This document shows, piece by piece, positions 58,420 through 64,000 of a stretch of DNA of 64,000 nucleotides. The translations under genes and the position numbers were made by a program. The stretch's first letter is position 1; each line of letters opens with the position of its first letter. Location: positions 3,906,001 to 3,970,000 of the forward strand of contig NZ_BAAAWU010000001.1 of NCBI RefSeq assembly GCF_039535235.1, in the 5' to 3' direction. The DNA comes from Streptomyces roseoviridis (lineage in GTDB: Bacteria > Actinomycetota > Actinomycetes > Streptomycetales > Streptomycetaceae). The notes beneath the pieces are model-generated. The model saw only the letters and a program-made list of their open reading frames with translations, was not told the origin of the DNA and ran no database searches.

Positions 58420-58833
58420 TCAGGCCCGGCCCATCGCGCGGGTGAGCGCGATCTCGATCACGACCCGGTCCGGGTTCGGCGTCGGGACCCGGTTGTAGCG
58501 GGCCGCGTAGCGCTCCACCGCGTCAGCGACGACCTCCGCCTCGGTGCGGATCCGCGCCACGCCCTCCAGTGTGGCCCAGCGCCCCTTGTCCACCTGGCAG
58601 ACCGCGACCCGCGCGCCGTCCGCGCCCGCCGCCAGGACGTTGGCCACCTTGCGGCTGTGCTTGTTGGTGATGACGCGGGCGATGCCGCGCTCGCCGCCCT
58701 CCGGGTCGTACGTGACGCCGACGGCCACCACGTGCGGGGTGCCGTCGGGCCGGGGTGTGGTCAGCGTGCACATGTGGTACTCGCGCCAGAAGGCGAGATA
58801 CGAGTCGCTCGGCTTGCTCGGGTCGATGGCCAT
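58420..58833 (-). CDS. PPOX-class F420-dependent oxidoreductase family protein
   Basis: 137 residues of the split beta-barrel flavin/deazaflavin-binding fold. Characteristic parts are LAFWREYHMCTLTTPRPDGTPHVVAVGVTYD, ARVITNKHSRKVANVLA and GRWATLEGVARI. Such proteins in actinobacteria usually bind F420 or FMN. The substrate is unknown. It is monocistronic and divergent from clpB. Confidence 0.9.
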   Translation of the reverse strand: MAIDPSKPSDSYLAFWREYHMCTLTTPRPDGTPHVVAVGVTYDPEGGERGIARVITNKHSRKVANVLAAGADGARVAVCQVDKGRWATLEGVARIRTEAEVVADAVERYAARYNRVPTPNPDRVVIEIALTRAMGRA

Positions 58834-58871
58834 GTCCCGGAACCTACTCCCGGCGGACCCGTCCCCGACAC

Positions 58872-58892
58872 CTTGAGCGGAACGGACTCAAG
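58872..58892 (+). promoter_or_regulatory. HAIR element upstream of clpB
   Basis: CTTGAGC-GGAACGG-ACTCAAG matches the HspR-associated inverted repeat with one change. It lies 80 bp before the clpB start and near a TACGCT element that may be a -10. Confidence 0.9.
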
Positions 58893-58971
58893 TTTGTGTA
58901 CGCTAGAGGAGTCATGAAGGAAGAGGCATAGGAGTCGAAGACCCCTGGACCCCGAGGAGGAGAGTCCGCCC

Positions 58972-61563
<2,592 letters not shown>

Positions 61564-61608
61564 ACGGGGTCCGCTCCGGCGGGCCGGCCCGTACGTCGTG
61601 ACCCGCGA

Positions 61609-61643
61609 CCCGTACGGGGGTGGTGTCCCCGCCCCCGTACGGG
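61609..61643 (+). terminator. Terminator of clpB
   Basis: 12-bp arms at 61609-61620 and 61632-61643 with an 11-nt loop, 46 bp after the stop. Confidence 0.75.
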
Positions 61644-61792
61644 GTAGGCGCGACGTCGGCCGGCCCCCCCGGCGGATGTGCTCCGAGGGGCGGGATCCTG
61701 TCAGCCCGCAGCGGATCCGCGCCGTGGGGACTTGCCACGTACCGCCCGGCATGGGGGAGGATGGCGGGCATCCGTACGAAGGGAAGAACCCG

Positions 61793-62329
61793 GTGAGCAT
61801 CGACCCGTCCTCGATTCCGAATTTCGGGGCCCAGCCCCAGCCTCAGGCAGCAGGACCGGCGGGCCCCGTCGTCCCCGACCAGGACCTGGTCAAGCAGCTC
61901 CTCGACCAGATGGAGCTGAAGTACGTCGTCGACGACGAGGGTGACCTCGCGGCGCCGTGGGAGGAATTCCGCACGTACTTCATGTTCCGCGGCGAGGCCG
62001 AGCAGCAGGTCTTCTCCGTCCGCACGTTCTACGACCGCCCGCACGCGGCGGACGACCGCGCGAGGATCCTCGACGCGATCGACGACTGGAACCGCCGCAC
62101 CCTGTGGCCCAAGGTCTACACCCACCTGCACGAGGAGGAGGACGGCTCCGCCACCCTCCGTCTCATCGGTGAGGCCCAGATGCTGATCGGCACCGGCGTG
62201 GCCCTGGAGCACTTCGTGTCCTCCACGGTCAGCTGGGTCCGCGCGTCGATCGAGTTCGACAAGTGGATCGTCGAGCAGTTCGGCCTGGAGTCCCCGGAGG
62301 ACAAGGCGCCCGGCGACGCCGCCGAGTAG
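61793..62329 (+). CDS. YbjN-domain protein
   Basis: 178 residues from GTG 61793, preceded by AAGGGAAG. After a flexible Pro/Gln-rich start, the YbjN-like domain includes VKQLLDQMELKYVVDDEGDLAAPWEEF, RTFYDRPHAADDRARILDAIDDWNRRTLWPKVYTH in parts, and EAQMLIGTGVALEHF. YbjN proteins resemble type III secretion chaperone folds; their role in actinobacteria is unclear. The gene is monocistronic. Confidence 0.88.
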   Translation: MSIDPSSIPNFGAQPQPQAAGPAGPVVPDQDLVKQLLDQMELKYVVDDEGDLAAPWEEFRTYFMFRGEAEQQVFSVRTFYDRPHAADDRARILDAIDDWNRRTLWPKVYTHLHEEEDGSATLRLIGEAQMLIGTGVALEHFVSSTVSWVRASIEFDKWIVEQFGLESPEDKAPGDAAE

Positions 62330-62338
62330 CCCTCCGCC

Positions 62339-63556
62339 TCACAGGGCCATGCGGGCGAACGCGAGCACGTAGACCCCGTACGCGAACGAGAGCCCGGCCA
62401 GGCCCGCGATCACCACGATCGCGGCGCCCGGCCGGGCTCTCGTCATGGCGCGGGCCAGCGGCAGCAGCAGCGGGAAGGCCGGCAGCAGGAAGCGCGGCTT
62501 GGACTCGAAGAAGCCCGAGCCGCCGACGGTGATCAGCACCAGCACCCCGGCGTAGACCAGCACCGGCAGCGGCGGCCGGTCGAACAGCGCGAGCAGCACG
62601 AAGAGCAGCACCCCGGCCGCCGTGATGACCAGGGCCATGGCGTAGCCGAACTGCGTCGGGCCCTTCAGCATGTCCCGCACGAACACCAGCGCGCCGTGCC
62701 CGAAGTCGAAGCGCGAGGTCCAGCCCTCCTGCACGGCGAAGTAGCCGCCCAGCAGGTCACCGCGCCGCGCGCCGACCCACAGCACGTACGCGAGCCAGCC
62801 CGCGGGCGCGAACACGGCCCCCGCCCACAGCGGCCACCCCGCCCGGCCGCGCCGCCGCCACAGCTCCAGGGCGACGGCGGCGAGGACGGCCGCGGCGACG
62901 GCGACCCCGTTGGGCCGGGAGAGCCCGGCGAGCGCGGCGAGGGTGCCCGCCCACAGCCAGCGCCGGGTCAGCACCGCGTACAGGGACCAGGCCGCGAAGG
63001 CGGTCATCAGCGGCTCGGTGTACGCCATCGACAGCACGATCGAGTGCGGCAGCAGCCCCCACAGCAGCACCGTCAGGACGGCCACGGGCCGCCCGCCGAG
63101 CCGCTCCGCGACCAGGTAGATCCCCCAGGCGGCGGCGCCCGCGGCGAGCCAGGACAGCAGCAGCCCGGCCGTGCCGCCCGCCACGGGCAGCACGGTGGTG
63201 ACCGCCCGCACGAGTGCCGGATAGAGCGGGAAGAAGGCCAGGTCCGACTGGACGGCCCCGTCGGGCCAGGTCAGCGTGCGGCCGTAGCCGTGGGCGGCGA
63301 TCCGGAGGTACCAGTCCGAGTCCCAGGACTTCGCGAGCAGCGCGCGCGGCGACCGCCCCGTGTGCCACGCCCACAGGGCGAGCGCCAGCATCCCGGTGAC
63401 CCGCGCGGCGGCGAACAGCCCGAGGGCGGGCGCCGCGCGGTGCAGCGAGTCCAGCGGGCGGGGCAGCCGCCGGGCGGGGACAGCGGTGGAAGCCGGGCGG
63501 TCGAGCGTCTCGGCGGACAGGGGGCACCTCCGTGCGCGCGGGAATCCGGGATCCAT
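62339..63556 (-). CDS. Polytopic mannosyltransferase-like protein (PIG-V type)
   Basis: 405 residues from ATG 63556; a later start is possible because the first 40 residues are Arg/Pro-rich. About ten hydrophobic segments follow. Conserved parts are WDSDWYLRIAAHGYGR and DLAFFPLYPALVRAV, typical of GPI-mannosyltransferase-like (PIG-V) GT-C enzymes, and SKPRFLLPAFPLLLPLA near the end. It probably uses polyprenyl-phosphate sugars. The acceptor is unknown. Confidence 0.88.
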   Translation of the reverse strand: MDPGFPRARRCPLSAETLDRPASTAVPARRLPRPLDSLHRAAPALGLFAAARVTGMLALALWAWHTGRSPRALLAKSWDSDWYLRIAAHGYGRTLTWPDGAVQSDLAFFPLYPALVRAVTTVLPVAGGTAGLLLSWLAAGAAAWGIYLVAERLGGRPVAVLTVLLWGLLPHSIVLSMAYTEPLMTAFAAWSLYAVLTRRWLWAGTLAALAGLSRPNGVAVAAAVLAAVALELWRRRGRAGWPLWAGAVFAPAGWLAYVLWVGARRGDLLGGYFAVQEGWTSRFDFGHGALVFVRDMLKGPTQFGYAMALVITAAGVLLFVLLALFDRPPLPVLVYAGVLVLITVGGSGFFESKPRFLLPAFPLLLPLARAMTRARPGAAIVVIAGLAGLSFAYGVYVLAFARMAL

Positions 63557-63608
63557 CCGACAAATCGGTTTACCGGACAAGACGCGGCGCACGGAGGGGG
63601 CGCGCGGA

Positions 63609-64000
63609 TCAGAAGCGGCGGATCACCCGCAGCGCATGGGTGTACAGGTCGCCGCTGCTCGTCTCGGTCCTCGGCGCGCCGTTGAGGATCGACTTGCCGC
63701 CGACGTCCGCGAGGGTGGGCCCGTTCGGCGTCTTGCGGCTGGAGACGAAGCGCAGTCCGCCGTGCTGGTCCGTGCCCATGTGGATGCCGATGTGGCCGCC
63801 CGCGTCCGAGTCCTCGTCGGTGTCGAAGAAGACCACGTCCCCGATGCGCAGGCCGTCGAGCGGCGGCGCCTGGCCGACGCCGCCGTCGGCGATCTTCACG
63901 CCGGGGCCGGAGGCCGCGAGGTCCTTGGACTCGCGCGGCAGGGTGCGGCCGTCGAACTGCCGGTACAGGACCATCGGGATGCCCATGTGGTGGCCGTAGA
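63609..64000 (-). CDS. NlpC/P60-like secreted hydrolase, C-terminal part (runs off the right edge)
   Basis: About 130 codons are in the window, stop at 63609-63611, with the frame open at 64000 (reading YGHHMGIPMVLYRQFDG at the edge). The segment LRIGDVVFFDTDEDSDAGGHIGIHMG carries the GD-x-FF and HIGI pattern of NlpC/P60 peptidases, including the catalytic His. The Cys lies outside the window. It may cleave peptidoglycan stem peptides. Confidence 0.7.
   Translation of the reverse strand, partial: YGHHMGIPMVLYRQFDGRTLPRESKDLAASGPGVKIADGGVGQAPPLDGLRIGDVVFFDTDEDSDAGGHIGIHMGTDQHGGLRFVSSRKTPNGPTLADVGGKSILNGAPRTETSSGDLYTHALRVIRRF

Overview
The window is about 73% GC, with codon use, leaderless and GTG starts, an HspR/HAIR heat-shock operon and vitamin B12 genes typical of Streptomyces or a close relative. 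It reads as chromosomal core and sub-core DNA. No insertion sequence, prophage or CRISPR array was seen. Both edges cut genes: an FUSC-type membrane protein on the left and an NlpC/P60-like hydrolase on the right.

Layout: 1-9.4 kb holds small membrane and lipoprotein genes, an Rrf2 regulator with a 16-bp palindromic operator, a RidA protein, a DrrAB-type ABC exporter, a universal stress protein, a paired LLM flavin monooxygenase with its FMN reductase, and a tiny DUF6126-like protein. 9.4-31.2 kb is a cobalamin locus: cobL, cobM, cbiD, cobK, cobIJ, cobH, cobG, cobN and the cobalt transporter cbtBA. cobN and cbtB are each preceded by a cobalamin riboswitch. The locus is interrupted by bL37, an acetyltransferase, a serine hydrolase, a WXG-like/DUF1023 hydrolase/lipoprotein cassette, a YtrA-type GntR operon and a degenerate histidine phosphatase. 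31.2-38 kb holds a hydroxyacid dehydrogenase, a family 2 glycosyltransferase, and a cold-shock neighbourhood of csp, CBS protein, SCO5918-like protein and two MerR-like paralogues, with a long untranslated leader that may be an RNA. 38-46 kb holds a secreted adenosine deaminase, an unknown secreted protein, an amidase relic, a HigB/HigA-like toxin-antitoxin pair and tRNA-Gly(CCC). 46-51.6 kb holds dcd, a phosphoribosyltransferase, a Yip1 protein, a large Fe-S oxidoreductase and a shortened sugar transferase. 51.7-61.6 kb is the heat-shock region dnaK-grpE-dnaJ-hspR and clpB. The end carries YbjN, mannosyltransferase and hydrolase genes.

The B12 genes form a mostly aerobic route: CobG, CobIJ, CobM, CobK, CobL, CobH and CobN. 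The C1 step, however, is assigned to the CbiD family. Cobalt entry through CbtAB and insertion through CobN are both placed under B12-sensing RNA. The heat-shock genes share HAIR operators that the local HspR should bind.

The most unusual unit lies at 56.09-58.23 kb, between hspR and clpB. It contains a secreted 73-residue peptide with four regularly spaced DPGW motifs, a translationally coupled Rieske-like protein that has lost its cluster histidines, and a divergent HTH regulator with a co-transcribed partner. I do not recognise this as a described system.
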